Source: DYJE01 sp041660385 (lineage in GTDB: Bacteria > Desulfobacterota > Desulfobacteria > Desulfobacterales > Desulfolunaceae). From it: DNA of 64,000 nucleotides. The notes beneath the pieces were generated by a model. That model worked only from the letters and a program-made list of their open reading frames with translations. It did no database searches and was not told the origin of the DNA. The DNA is taken from the NCBI GenBank assembly GCA_041660385.1, contig JBAZWJ010000019.1:24308-88307 (forward strand), in the 5' to 3' direction. The translations under genes and the position numbers were made by a program. Below, piece by piece: positions 15,035-24,328 of the stretch (its first letter is position 1; every line of letters begins with the position of its first letter).

Positions 15035-15844
15035 TTACTCCAGCTTCTTTACCCCATCATCTGCGGTCAGTATCCGCATCTGCTGGATTGCAATTCGGTT
15101 AAGCCGCTCAAGGCGCACTTCCTGAGAGAGGCCGTCGCTGATAAAATGGGCGTTCAGGTTTTCAAGATTAGACAAGCAGACCAACTGGGAAACATCCGCA
15201 TAATCACGGATGTTTCCTTCATTGTTCGGATTCGTGTCCCGCCACTGACCGGCGGTGACACCGAAAAGGGCCATGTTCAGGATGTCTGCCTCTGTGGCGT
15301 AAATCCGGTTGATCTGGGATCTGCTCAATTCCGGCGGGGTCAGGTTTTTTTTGATGGCATCGGTATGGATTCGGTAATTAATTTTGGTTAAATTCCGGCG
15401 GATATCCCAACCGAGCTGTTTTCTTTCATGATCTTTGAGGCGTTGAAATTCCTTGATAAGATAAAGTTTGAATTCCACTGAAATCCAGGAGGCAAATTCA
15501 AAGGCGATATCTTTGTGAGCGTAGGTTCCGCCATATCGCCCGGACTTGGAAATCAAGCCGATTGCACCGGTTTTTTCGATCCATTGTTTGGGGGTGAGAG
15601 TGAAACTATTGAGCCCGGCCTGTTTTCTAAACCCGTCGAATTCGACGGGTTTGAAATTCAGATTATTAAGCTGTTCCCAAATGCCAAGGAACTCAATGGT
15701 GTTTCGATTTCTGATCCAGTTGCGAATCAGGTCATCCGTCCTTTCCGTATGTTTATGCCGTGCAATATCCGTGATGCAGATATAGTCCTCTTCGCTCTGT
15801 GAACAGACGGTGATTGTCGTCCCCTTCACTTCGATTTTAGCCAT
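15035..15844 (-). CDS. KilA-N domain protein
   Basis: A 269-residue protein. The first 110 residues form a KilA-N domain (ICITDIARHK, RNWIRNRNTIEFLGIWEQL, GRYGGTYAHKDIAFEFASW), a DNA-binding fold found in phage and nucleo-cytoplasmic virus proteins. The C-terminal half is a family-specific region of unknown function. The start at 15844 follows a perfect GGAGGAAAC site. Related proteins are common as single genes in Desulfobacterota and are probably of phage origin. A perfect 24-bp palindrome lies within the coding sequence. It lies alone between ahbB and mtnA. Confidence 0.8.
   Translation of the reverse strand: MAKIEVKGTTITVCSQSEEDYICITDIARHKHTERTDDLIRNWIRNRNTIEFLGIWEQLNNLNFKPVEFDGFRKQAGLNSFTLTPKQWIEKTGAIGLISKSGRYGGTYAHKDIAFEFASWISVEFKLYLIKEFQRLKDHERKQLGWDIRRNLTKINYRIHTDAIKKNLTPPELSRSQINRIYATEADILNMALFGVTAGQWRDTNPNNEGNIRDYADVSQLVCLSNLENLNAHFISDGLSQEVRLERLNRIAIQQMRILTADDGVKKLE
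15629..15652. repeat. perfect 24-bp palindrome inside the KilA-N gene
   Basis: The half-site aaacccgtcgaa is followed by its exact complement ttcgacgggttt. It falls in the codons for KPVEFDGF in the KilA-N domain region. Confidence 0.9.
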
Positions 15845-15932
15845 GTTTCCTCCAACGGTTGCACTCCAAAATATAGATATATCAAATGCCCCCAAACCCC
15901 CATTCAACATTCAATGTTATAGTTTTAGATGT

Positions 15933-17033
15933 TTATTTTTTCTCAGGAAACAGCCCCAGCACCCCTTCTTCATTTGCTCCACACACCCCCCTCTCCGTAA
16001 TAAACCCTGTCACAAGCCGCGCCGGTGTCACATCAAAGGCGTAGTTTGCGCAAGCTGAAGCAGAAGGGGGAAGAAGAACCGAGACGATTTCTCCGTTGTG
16101 AAGGCCTTGAACAAGGGACACTTCATCAGGGTTTCGAACTTCGATGGGGATGTCCGTCACGCCGTTGCGCATAGTCCAGTCGAAGGTGGAAGACGGTAAG
16201 GCCACGTAAAAGGGAATGTCGTTGTCCTTGGCGGCAAGGGCTTTGAGATAGGTACCGATTTTGTTGGCCACATCTCCGGTGTAGGTGGTTCGGTCCGTTC
16301 CGGTAATCACCAGATCAACCATGCCGTGCTGCATCAGATGACCTCCGGCGTTGTCGGTGATCACCGTGTGTGCTACGCCATGTTTTCCCAGTTCCCAGGC
16401 TGTGAGACGTGCCCCCTGGTTAAGGGGGCGGGTTTCATCCACCCACACATGGATGGGGATTCCTGCGTCAAAAGCGGCATACATGGGGGCTGTGGCTGTT
16501 CCGTAATCCACGCAGGCCAGCCAGCCCGCATTGCAGTGGGTGAGGATGTTTATGGTTTTTCCCGGTTTTTTCGTGCTGATGGCCCGGATGATATCAAGTC
16601 CGAATTCCCCGATTTTCCGGCAGTTTTCCGCTTCATCATCGGTGATGGCGTCGGCAAGCTGTTTTGCTGTTTTTATCCTGTCCTGGGGATCGGAGAGATC
16701 TTTCACGGCATCGAATACTTTATCCACTGCCCAGGCCAGGTTCACCGCTGTGGGCCGAGCGTCTTTCAGGCGTCCGCATTCCTTTTCAAGGTCTGCCAGA
16801 CTGTCTTTGCCTGACGTGAGAGCCGCAAGGAAAACACCGTAAGCACCTGTGGCACCAATCAGAGGGGCGCCACGAACCACCATCTCTTTGATGGCGTAGA
16901 TGGTCTGATCCACGGTATTGAGCCTCATGATCACAAATTCGTGGGGAAGTCGTCTCTGGTCAATTACGCAAACAGCGCTGAAGTCATCGGGATCAGCCCA
17001 GATGGGTCTCATATCCTTGTTGTCCACTCTCAT
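15933..17033 (-). CDS. mtnA: S-methyl-5-thioribose-1-phosphate isomerase
   Basis: A 366-residue protein with the MtnA/eIF2B-like fold. The motif VVRGAPLIGATGAYG is in the N-terminal half, the catalytic cysteine is in ILTHCNAGWLACVDYGTA, and the catalytic aspartate is in VITDNAGGHL. It converts methylthioribose-1-phosphate to methylthioribulose-1-phosphate in methionine salvage. It is divergent from mtnP, which supplies its substrate, so the 309-bp gap between them probably holds shared control. Nothing for the later salvage steps (mtnB, mtnK or DHAP shunt aldolase) is adjacent. Confidence 0.93.
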   Translation of the reverse strand: MRVDNKDMRPIWADPDDFSAVCVIDQRRLPHEFVIMRLNTVDQTIYAIKEMVVRGAPLIGATGAYGVFLAALTSGKDSLADLEKECGRLKDARPTAVNLAWAVDKVFDAVKDLSDPQDRIKTAKQLADAITDDEAENCRKIGEFGLDIIRAISTKKPGKTINILTHCNAGWLACVDYGTATAPMYAAFDAGIPIHVWVDETRPLNQGARLTAWELGKHGVAHTVITDNAGGHLMQHGMVDLVITGTDRTTYTGDVANKIGTYLKALAAKDNDIPFYVALPSSTFDWTMRNGVTDIPIEVRNPDEVSLVQGLHNGEIVSVLLPPSASACANYAFDVTPARLVTGFITERGVCGANEEGVLGLFPEKK

Positions 17034-17193
17034 TATGTTGTCCTTCTATCTTAATGTTCAAAAAACATTGTCAAGAACCAGGGTTTAACGTATAAGCCTT
17101 TATGAGCTTTTTCAACGGGATACAGTCATACCGGGCATCAAGCCCACCCTGTTGAAGTTTATCGCCATGCTTATCAGACAATGAAATAAAAAT

Positions 17194-17226
17194 CACCCAC
17201 AAATCCAACACAAAGGTTTGCGGGTG
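17194..17226. promoter_or_regulatory. imperfect hairpin in the mtnA-mtnP divergent region
   Basis: The segment cacccacaaatcc pairs with ggtttgcgggtg, leaving a short loop. It lies between the two divergent salvage genes. It may be an operator or a leader hairpin of mtnP; no known riboswitch was recognised. Confidence 0.3.
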
Positions 17227-17258
17227 TTAATTCCATGTTGCTCAAGGTGATATGTTTT

Positions 17259-17284
17259 GTAGGGGCAGGTCTTGTGCCTGCCCT
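17259..17284. repeat. short palindromic repeat (gtaggggcaggt family)
   Basis: The sequence gtaggggcaggtcttgtgcc, then tgccc, forms a hairpin (gggcaggt/gcctgccc). It is one of at least five related elements in the window. Confidence 0.7.
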
Positions 17285-17342
17285 TTAATCGTTCAAATTA
17301 ATTATCACCTTGATTATGAAATCTAATAAGGAGAAAACACCC

Positions 17343-18095
17343 ATGATCAAAGTAGGCATCATCGGCGGCTCGGGTCTTGATGATCCCAAAATTCTCGATC
17401 ATCCAAGCGAAGTCACCGTCAGCACGGTATATGGAGAACCTTCTTCGCCGCTCACCCTGGGAAAAATCGGGGGATTCGATGTGGTGCTTCTGGCCCGCCA
17501 CGGAAGAAAGCACCAGTTCAGTCCCACCCAGGTGAACAACAGGGCCAACATTCAGGCATTGAAAAGTCAGGGGGTTACCCATATTCTTGCCACCACAGCC
17601 TGCGGAAGTCTGCGGGAGGAGATCGGCCGGGGGCATTTCGTGGTTCTGGATCAGTTCATAGATTTTACCCGGTTCAGACAAAACACTTTTTTTAGCTGTT
17701 TCCAGAATGGTGCCGAACATACACCCATGGCCGAACCTTTTGACATGGATTTACGTCAGAAACTTTATGACTCGGCTAAAGAGCTTAATTTACCGGTCCA
17801 CATGGGCGGCACGGTGGTAACCATTGAAGGCCCGCGTTTTTCCACCAAAGCCGAATCCAAGATGTTCAGGCTCTGGGGTGCTGATGTCATCAATATGTCT
17901 ACTGCACCGGAGGCCATGCTGGCCAACGAAGCAAAACTTCCCTATGCTGCCGTTGCCATGTCTACCGATTACGACTGCTGGAAAGAGGATGAAGAGCCCG
18001 TTTCCTGGGAAGAAATCCTCAAAGTCTTCAACGAAAACGCCCATTGGGTGAAACAGATTCTCATCAACACCATTCCCAAAATCACGAGAGGTTAG
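17343..18095 (+). CDS. mtnP: S-methyl-5'-thioadenosine phosphorylase
   Basis: A 250-residue purine-nucleoside phosphorylase-type protein. It has VGIIGGSGLDDP at the N-terminus, LARHGRKHQFSP near residue 52, the family signature around ILATTACGSLREEIG, and NMSTAPEAMLANEA. It cleaves methylthioadenosine with phosphate to adenine and methylthioribose-1-phosphate. The start at 17343 has GGAG nine bases upstream. The apt gene starts 2 bp after its stop, so the adenine released is recycled by the next gene product, while the sugar goes to the divergently encoded MtnA. S-methyl-5'-thioinosine phosphorylase is the main alternative. Confidence 0.92.
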   Translation: MIKVGIIGGSGLDDPKILDHPSEVTVSTVYGEPSSPLTLGKIGGFDVVLLARHGRKHQFSPTQVNNRANIQALKSQGVTHILATTACGSLREEIGRGHFVVLDQFIDFTRFRQNTFFSCFQNGAEHTPMAEPFDMDLRQKLYDSAKELNLPVHMGGTVVTIEGPRFSTKAESKMFRLWGADVINMSTAPEAMLANEAKLPYAAVAMSTDYDCWKEDEEPVSWEEILKVFNENAHWVKQILINTIPKITRG

Positions 18096-18097
18096 CC

Positions 18098-18619
18098 ATG
18101 GATTTAACGAAAACAATCCGGTCCATTCCGGACTGGCCCATCAAAGGGGTGATTTTCAGAGATTTAACCACCCTGATGCAGAACCCAGAAGCCTATAAAG
18201 CAGCCTGTGATGCGCTTTACGAGCGATACAAGGGCATGAACATCGAAAAAATCGTGGGCATTGATGCCCGGGGTTTTGTGTTTGGCGGCGTTCTCGCCTA
18301 TCTTCTCAACGTGGGTTTTGTCCCCGTTCGAAAAAAAGGCAAACTTCCTCACAAGACCATCTCTGCCAGCTATTCTCTGGAATACGGCGAGGACCATGTG
18401 GAAATGCACGAAGACGCCATCACAAAAGGCGAACGGGTGGTGATTGTTGACGATCTGATCGCCACAGGTGGAACCATGGAAGCTGCCGTGAAACTTGTCA
18501 GAACACTGGGCGGTGAAATTGTGGAATGTGCCTTTATTGTGGAACTGCCGGATCTCAAAGGCCGGGAGAAAATCAAAGATCAGAAGGTGTTTACGCTGTG
18601 TGAGTTTGAAGGCGAATGA
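18098..18619 (+). CDS. apt: adenine phosphoribosyltransferase
   Basis: A 173-residue protein of the normal Apt length. It has IRSIPDWPIKGVIFRDLTTL at the N-terminus, GIDARGFVFGG in the middle and the PRPP-binding loop VVIVDDLIATGGTMEAA near residue 120. It salvages adenine with PRPP to AMP. GAGAGG lies just upstream of ATG 18098, overlapping the end of mtnP. The operon mtnP-apt handles both products of methylthioadenosine cleavage. Confidence 0.96.
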   Translation: MDLTKTIRSIPDWPIKGVIFRDLTTLMQNPEAYKAACDALYERYKGMNIEKIVGIDARGFVFGGVLAYLLNVGFVPVRKKGKLPHKTISASYSLEYGEDHVEMHEDAITKGERVVIVDDLIATGGTMEAAVKLVRTLGGEIVECAFIVELPDLKGREKIKDQKVFTLCEFEGE

Positions 18620-18677
18620 TGAAAAATGAATGTTCAGCTGCGAGTGGTGGGCCGGGCATTTTATAGGGTTAAGCCGA

Positions 18678-18703
18678 AAGGGCGGGTTTGGACCCGCCCC
18701 TAC
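18678..18703. repeat. short palindromic repeat (gggcgggt...acccgcccctac)
   Basis: The segments agggcgggtttgg and acccgcccctac form a 7-8 bp stem after apt. It is an inverted-orientation member of the gtaggggc family. Confidence 0.7.
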
Positions 18704-18747
18704 GCACGTTATTAACATACATGAACTATTTAACGGAAGGCTGACCC

Positions 18748-18978
18748 ATAAGAAGAATACTCATCCTGTCAGGGATTGTGCTTCTGATCGTTGGTGCTTT
18801 TCTTCCTTACATCGCAAAACTTTCCATCGGACGTCTGCCCGGCGATATCCTGATCAGCAAACCTGGGCTCAAGTTTTATTTTCCTGTGACCACTATGATC
18901 AGCTACTTTGCAGTTTTTTTGTATTTTTCATCTTTGACGAAATTAAGAATGTTGAGAAAGTTTTTCACATCCAGATAA
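18748..18978 (+). CDS. DUF2905 family membrane protein, possible ATA start
   Basis: The frame encodes about 76 residues with two hydrophobic segments and the family motif KLSIGRLPGDILISKPG, then LKFYFPVTT, diagnostic of DUF2905. Upstream in frame there is no ATG, GTG or TTG before the stop TGA at 18742. An ATA codon at 18748 sits 7 bp after an excellent GGAAGG site. The only standard start, GTG 18778, would cut into the first membrane helix. So this is either non-canonical initiation, a start-codon mutation or a sequence error. The last 76 bp overlap the convergent thioredoxin-like gene. The role of the family is unknown. Confidence 0.6.
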   Translation: MRRILILSGIVLLIVGAFLPYIAKLSIGRLPGDILISKPGLKFYFPVTTMISYFAVFLYFSSLTKLRMLRKFFTSR

Positions 18979-19346
18979 CCGGGTTGATTGCCGATGGGCT
19001 CACCCTGATCAGTGAGGAAAAAATTCGCGGGAAGACCACGGACATTGAATTTCTGTGCAAGCTTGGGTTCTTTGTCAGAATTAATCCGCACGGATATGAA
19101 GTTGTCATTTAAAAACGATACCACTTTGGGGTCCACGAAGGTCTCTTTTTCCATCTTGCGGCAATAGCCGCACCAATCTGCATGAAAGTTGATGTAGATT
19201 TTCTTCTTTTTTTCTTTGGCCAAAGATATCCCTTTATCGTAGCCGTACCATGTAATAGAGCTTGCGGCCATTGTCGAAAAAACAGGAACAGTGAGAAAAA
19301 AGAAAAGGATAAGGGCCGCAATTATATTTAAACATTTTTTATTCAT
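18903..19346 (-). CDS. exported thioredoxin-like protein
   Basis: A 147-residue protein with an N-terminal signal peptide or anchor (LNIIAALILFFFLTVPVFS). Its thioredoxin fold carries the active site DWCGYCRKME near residues 59-63 and the cis-proline loop VRGLPANFF. This resembles SoxW or DsbD-gamma type periplasmic reductases. It lies 26 bp downstream of ccdA, so it most likely receives electrons across the membrane from CcdA and reduces periplasmic disulfides, for example in cytochrome c maturation. Its 3' end overlaps the convergent DUF2905 gene. Confidence 0.85.
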   Translation of the reverse strand: MNKKCLNIIAALILFFFLTVPVFSTMAASSITWYGYDKGISLAKEKKKKIYINFHADWCGYCRKMEKETFVDPKVVSFLNDNFISVRINSDKEPKLAQKFNVRGLPANFFLTDQGEPIGNQPGYLDVKNFLNILNFVKDEKYKKTAK

Positions 19347-19372
19347 GAAATGCTCCTGGAAAATATTGCTGA

Positions 19373-20074
19373 TTAATAAGCTGTTATCATGTTCATTTTA
19401 TCGAAAACAAGAAGGAGCCCCATCACAATCAGAAGAACGCCTGCTGCAACCGTTACGAATCGTATCCATTGACTTGCTCGCTTGATGAAGGCCAGCATAT
19501 AGTTTATGAAAAAACTCATGAGGATAAAAGGTAGGGCCATCCCCAGAGAATAAATCGAAAGAAGAGTCATACCGTGGGGCACCGATCCTTCAGTTGCCGC
19601 AATCGCAAGAATAGTGCCCAGAAGGGGTCCGATGCATGGACTCCACCCCGCTCCAAAAGCCATACCCACAAGAAAAACGCCAAGAATATGAAGGGGCTTG
19701 TTCCGAACGTGAATTTTTTTCTCGTAATCAAAAAAGGGAATTCGTACAATGCCTGCAAGGTGTGCCCCAAAGACAATGACCACAGCTCCTCCAGCCAGTC
19801 TTATGAACTCCTTGTACGCATCCAGCTGCTGTCCCATCATGGAAACAGCACCTCCTAAAAGAATAAACACCAGGGAAAAACCCAGAACATAAGCTACGGT
19901 GGACAGAATGAGCTTATTTCTGACAGTCTGATCACCGCCCGCAGTTAAATCTTCCAGGCTCATACCTGTGATGAACGTGAAATAGGCTGGAATCAATGGA
20001 AGAACACAGGGAGACAGAAACGATAGAATACCCGCAGTGAACGCAGCAGTAAACGATACATGTTGGGCGAACAT
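19373..20074 (-). CDS. ccdA: cytochrome c biogenesis protein CcdA
   Basis: A 233-residue protein with six predicted membrane helices. The redox cysteines are in FLSPCVLPLIPAYFT (helix 1) and GAGWSPCIGPLLG (helix 4), exactly as in CcdA/DsbD-beta. It moves reducing equivalents from cytosolic thioredoxin to periplasmic thioredoxin-like partners. Its partner gene is directly downstream. A divergent 485-bp region separates it from the chemotaxis cluster. Confidence 0.93.
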   Translation of the reverse strand: MFAQHVSFTAAFTAGILSFLSPCVLPLIPAYFTFITGMSLEDLTAGGDQTVRNKLILSTVAYVLGFSLVFILLGGAVSMMGQQLDAYKEFIRLAGGAVVIVFGAHLAGIVRIPFFDYEKKIHVRNKPLHILGVFLVGMAFGAGWSPCIGPLLGTILAIAATEGSVPHGMTLLSIYSLGMALPFILMSFFINYMLAFIKRASQWIRFVTVAAGVLLIVMGLLLVFDKMNMITAY

Positions 20075-20559
20075 ATCCCGCCTTTTTTTATAGGTTAAGA
20101 CATTCCAGGATCATCAGTGTCAGCGCATCTGACATTATGATGATGAAAATTCGTACCATGATCATAAAAAAAAAGGCACAGGAAAGCAAATGAAAAGGTC
20201 GATATTCTTTTGCTTGCCAAACACTTTGTCTTTGTTATATAATTTAAACAAAGTAATTTAAGGGTTCATCTTGTCGTACAGTTAATTCATCCATTTTAGA
20301 TTCATGTCTTAGAAAATCGTTATTTCTATGAGTTTTTTACGCCCTTGGAACATTTGTTCATGCTCTTGTTGATTGAGCAATGATTGTTTTAAGCGAGGGG
20401 CGTTAATTTTTTTCCCCAAGAGTGGGAATCCACTCAACTTTAATAATAAAATGCCGATAAACCAAAAGGGAACACGCATCCCTCTCAAGATACCGGCCTG
20501 AACGATATCGCGTGATTAAAAAATCGCATAAACAACAATACGCATAAGCAGGAGGCACT
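20075..20559. other. divergent intergenic region before cheA
   Basis: A 485-bp AT-rich gap between ccdA and cheA. A partial dyad, ctttgttatataatttaaac followed by aaag, at about 20229-20254 contains a TATAAT-like box, possibly a promoter for cheA. A strong AGGAGG site lies before cheA. No gene is seen. Confidence 0.4.
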
Positions 20560-23500
20560 ATGGTCTTTGAAGATGATGAAACCCTACGTATGTACGTGGA
20601 CGAATCTCTTGAACATCTATCGGACATCGAAAACGATCTTCTTACCATCGAGGAAGGGGGGGCCGACATTGATGAAGACCTTGTCAACAACGTGTTCAGA
20701 GCAGCCCATTCCATCAAAGGCGGGGCCGGATTTATGGGGCTTACGGTTGTTAAAGAGCTTTCCCATAATCTGGAAAACGTTCTGGGTATGGTCAGAACTA
20801 GGGATATGGTCCCCACTCCGGAGGTTATAAGCATCCTTTTAAAAGCCTTCGACAAACTTCATGATCTCATCCAGAACATTCATAGCAGCAATGAAGCGGA
20901 TGTGTCCGTGCATATCGAAAGCCTGATTGCTGTGACCACAGGGTCCCTTCCTGAAAATGAAAAAGATAATGTGTCAAGCATTGTGGAAGTCCGCCATCCT
21001 GGCTCCGGGATATCGTTTCTCGTTCCAAAATTCGATATTGTCCAGGCAAAAAAACAGGGCAAATATCTGTATATCGTAGAATACGATATGATCCAGGATA
21101 TTCAGAAAAAAGGTAAAACACCCTTTGACGTGATTTCGTCGCTTTTAAACAGCGGAAACATCATCGACTCCAAAGTGGACATCGGTTCTGTTGGAACACT
21201 TGAAGACGAGCTTCCCGCAAGAATACCTTTCCGGCTTCTATTCGCGTCCATCATCGAGCCTGACATGGCGTCCACCCTGGTGGATGTTCCAAAAGAAAAC
21301 GTCAACCATATTACAGAAGCGATGATCACCGAAGCCACAGGAATTTCTGTTCAGGAAAAATTGGTGGAGAAACAGGTTGCGCCGCTGGCACCTTCGCCTT
21401 CAGTTCCCGTCACTCCAGTGCCTCAGCCTGAGCCGGTCAAGGTTGTTTCCCAGCCTGTGGTGGAGGAGAAAGTCGTGGCCGCTCCTGTTGTTAAAAAAAT
21501 CCAGGAAGAAACAAGAGAGGTTTATGCGGTTCAGGCCGAAGCTGTTGAAATCCGGGAAGAGGCGCGTCAGGGCGATGCAGCTTCAAAATCGGTTCAAGGT
21601 TCCCTTCGTGTCAACATCAACCTTCTTGACACACTGATGACACTGGCCGGTGAGCTGGTGCTCAGCCGAAACCAGCTCATGCAGGGCGTATCGGCTAACA
21701 ACGCACGGGCAACAGAGCTTTCCAGCCAGCGTATCGACATGATCACTTCAGAACTTCAGGAAGCGATAATGCGGACCAGGATGCAGCCTATCTCCAACGT
21801 ATTCAACAAGTTCACCCGTGTGGTCCGGGATCTTTCCAAAGATCTGGGTAAACAGATCGACCTGTTCATCGAAGGAAAGGACGTAGAACTGGACAAAACC
21901 ATCATCGAAGCCATCAATGATCCACTGACCCATCTGGTGAGAAATTCAGTTGACCACGGCATCGAAAGCCCAGACATACGCATGTCCCTTAAAAAACCCA
22001 TGACAGGTAAAATCGTTTTAAAGGCGTTCCACGAAGCAGGACAGGTGAACATCGAAATCACCGATGACGGCAACGGTATTGACGGTGACAAGATGGCCGA
22101 TTTGTCAGTTAAAAAAGGCCTGATCACAGAGCAGGAACGGAGCATGATGTCGGAAAAGGACAGGATAAACCTGATTTTCCTTCCAGGTTTTTCAACAGCA
22201 CAAAAAATTACCGACGTTTCAGGTCGCGGAGTGGGCATGGATGTGGTGAAAACCAACCTGGACAAACTGGGCGGAATCATCGACATTGATTCGGTGGTGG
22301 GTTCGGGCACCACGTTCAGAATCAAACTGCCGCTTACCCTGGCCATTATTCCCAGCCAGATCATTTCCATTGGCTCTGAGCGGTATGCTATTCCCCAGGT
22401 GAACCTTGATGAACTCTTAAGGATTCCCGCTGCCCAGGTCAAGGAACGTATTGAAAAAGTGGGCAACGCTGAGGTTGTGCGGCTGAGAGGTACCCTTCTT
22501 CCCTTGCTTAACCTTGCCCAGATTTTGGGAATCCAGAAAACCTATATTGATCCTGAGACTGGCGAGAGTTATCCGGACAAACGGTTGGCCATTTCCGACA
22601 GACGGTCACGGAACATGGATGCCAATATGGACGAGATCCTGGTTGATCCTGCTCATATGAAATCAAGAAGTTCAGAAGACCGCAGTTACCGTTCGGCAAG
22701 CGCTATCAATATCGCAGTGGTTTCGGCTGGAAGTTTCAAATACGGCCTTGTGGTGGATCGGTTGTGCGATTCCGAAGAAATCGTGGTCAAGCCCCTTGGC
22801 CGCCATTTAAGCCAGTGTGAAGGTTATGCAGGAGCCACCATTATGGGCGATGGAAAGGTAGCCCTTATCCTTGATGTGGCCAGTCTTGCGAGAATGGGGA
22901 ATTTGATGACCGTTTCAACCAAGGCCATGGAAAAAGATGCGTTGAGAGCCCTGGCGGTTGGCACGGACCGGACATCGCTCCTTCTTTTCAGAAACGACGA
23001 AAAAGAACAGTTCGCCGCACCTTTGAATCTTGTGGAACGTATTGAGCGGATTCAGACATCGGATATCGAAGTCGTGGGTGGCAAGCGGGTCATACAGTAC
23101 CGAGGCGGAACCCTGCCGCTCCATGAGCTTTCGGAAGTTGCCCAGGTCAAGCCTCTTCCGGAAAGAAATCAGCACGAGGTGATCGTTTTCAAGATTTCCG
23201 GAAAAGAGGTAGGCCTTCTCGTTGCCCCGCCTGTGGATGCCATGGAAGTGGATCTCAACATCGACGCCACAACCCTCAAGCAGACGGGTATCATGGGCTC
23301 CATCATCGTGGGTGATTTCACAACCCTGATGATCGACATGTTCGATATCGTGAAGACGTTGAATCCGGACTGGTTTATCGAAAAGGAATCCGTCACCCGG
23401 CTTACCAAAAAAGCCCCGGAAAGCGTGACTCTTCTTTTTGCGGAGGATTCAGCTTTTTTCAGAAATCAGGTCAAGGGATTCTTCGAAGATGAGGGATTCA

Positions 23501-23790
23501 AAGTGGTCGCTGCTGAAGACGGAGCCAAAGCCTGGGCTCTTCTTGAAGAACTGGGCGACGCCATCACAGGGGTTGTGACCGATCTTGAAATGCCGGTTAT
23601 GGACGGATTTGAACTGGCAAAAAAGATCAAGACCAGTTCCAAATACGGTCATCTCCCTGTGATTGCCCTGACCTCCCTTGCCAGTGAATCGGATATTAAA
23701 AAAGGCAAGGCCGCAGGTATCGACAGCTACGAAATCAAGCTGGACAGAGAGCAGCTGGTGAGTGTGGTAAGAAGTTACATGTTGAAATAA
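20560..23790 (+). CDS. cheA: hybrid chemotaxis histidine kinase CheA with C-terminal receiver
   Basis: A 1076-residue CheA. The HPt domain has phospho-accepting His50 in AAHSIKGGAGF. A long Pro/Val/Glu-rich linker lies near 275-340, and the dimerisation domain starts near 347 (LRVNINLLDTLMTLAGELVL). In the kinase domain the N box is HLVRNSVDHGIE near 458 and the G box VSGRGVGMD near 553. Two CheW-like modules follow (about 586-785 and 795-930), then a receiver domain from about 956 with Asp1008 in VVTDLEMPVMDG. The fused receiver and tandem CheW modules resemble FrzE-type or alternative-function systems rather than plain flagellar chemotaxis. cheW, cheB and cheR follow in order. Confidence 0.93.
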   Translation: MVFEDDETLRMYVDESLEHLSDIENDLLTIEEGGADIDEDLVNNVFRAAHSIKGGAGFMGLTVVKELSHNLENVLGMVRTRDMVPTPEVISILLKAFDKLHDLIQNIHSSNEADVSVHIESLIAVTTGSLPENEKDNVSSIVEVRHPGSGISFLVPKFDIVQAKKQGKYLYIVEYDMIQDIQKKGKTPFDVISSLLNSGNIIDSKVDIGSVGTLEDELPARIPFRLLFASIIEPDMASTLVDVPKENVNHITEAMITEATGISVQEKLVEKQVAPLAPSPSVPVTPVPQPEPVKVVSQPVVEEKVVAAPVVKKIQEETREVYAVQAEAVEIREEARQGDAASKSVQGSLRVNINLLDTLMTLAGELVLSRNQLMQGVSANNARATELSSQRIDMITSELQEAIMRTRMQPISNVFNKFTRVVRDLSKDLGKQIDLFIEGKDVELDKTIIEAINDPLTHLVRNSVDHGIESPDIRMSLKKPMTGKIVLKAFHEAGQVNIEITDDGNGIDGDKMADLSVKKGLITEQERSMMSEKDRINLIFLPGFSTAQKITDVSGRGVGMDVVKTNLDKLGGIIDIDSVVGSGTTFRIKLPLTLAIIPSQIISIGSERYAIPQVNLDELLRIPAAQVKERIEKVGNAEVVRLRGTLLPLLNLAQILGIQKTYIDPETGESYPDKRLAISDRRSRNMDANMDEILVDPAHMKSRSSEDRSYRSASAINIAVVSAGSFKYGLVVDRLCDSEEIVVKPLGRHLSQCEGYAGATIMGDGKVALILDVASLARMGNLMTVSTKAMEKDALRALAVGTDRTSLLLFRNDEKEQFAAPLNLVERIERIQTSDIEVVGGKRVIQYRGGTLPLHELSEVAQVKPLPERNQHEVIVFKISGKEVGLLVAPPVDAMEVDLNIDATTLKQTGIMGSIIVGDFTTLMIDMFDIVKTLNPDWFIEKESVTRLTKKAPESVTLLFAEDSAFFRNQVKGFFEDEGFKVVAAEDGAKAWALLEELGDAITGVVTDLEMPVMDGFELAKKIKTSSKYGHLPVIALTSLASESDIKKGKAAGIDSYEIKLDREQLVSVVRSYMLK

Positions 23791-23806
23791 AAAAGGAGCA
23801 TGAACG

Positions 23807-24259
23807 ATGAGTCAGGTTAAATCAAAAAACAAAAGTACCGACATGCTTGAACTTGCGACGTTTTATGTGGGTGACGCCCTTTGCGGCATCGACATCCTCA
23901 ATATCCAGGAAATCAATAAGCAGACAGAGGTGACGGTTGTTCCTCAGTCGGCTGATTATGTGAAAGGTGTTTTGAATCTCCGGGGGAAAATTGTATCGGT
24001 GATTGATCTGGGACAGAAAATCGGACTTTCACCTATTAATTTTCACAAAGACAACAGAAACATCATCGTTAATTCCCATGATGAACATATCGGTCTTCTG
24101 GTGGACCGGATCAGCGATGTGATGGTGGCCGATCCGGCAGGGATTGAAAAACCACCTGCTAATATCGGTGGAATCCAGGGACGGTTTTTCGAAGGGGTTT
24201 TTAAAACGGATAGAAGCCTGATCGGTATCCTTGATATTGAAGAGGTTCTCAAGGATTAA
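23807..24259 (+). CDS. cheW: chemotaxis coupling protein CheW
   Basis: A 150-residue single-domain CheW with the typical ELATFYVGDALCGIDILNIQ start, VKGVLNLRGKIVSVIDL in the middle and IGLLVDRISDVM before the C-terminal strand. It couples receptors to CheA. It begins 16 bp after cheA with an AGGAG site, so the two are co-expressed. Confidence 0.95.
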   Translation: MSQVKSKNKSTDMLELATFYVGDALCGIDILNIQEINKQTEVTVVPQSADYVKGVLNLRGKIVSVIDLGQKIGLSPINFHKDNRNIIVNSHDEHIGLLVDRISDVMVADPAGIEKPPANIGGIQGRFFEGVFKTDRSLIGILDIEEVLKD

Positions 24260-24328
24260 GCTATTGATACCAATTATCTTTCGTATTCAACGCTCATCGC
24301 CATTAACATTTCATTCTGAGGTATCATC

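Noticed and set aside
17034..17342. mtnA-mtnP gap considered as a SAM or purine riboswitch
   Set aside because: Only one imperfect hairpin and a dispersed repeat are present; no conserved aptamer core was seen.
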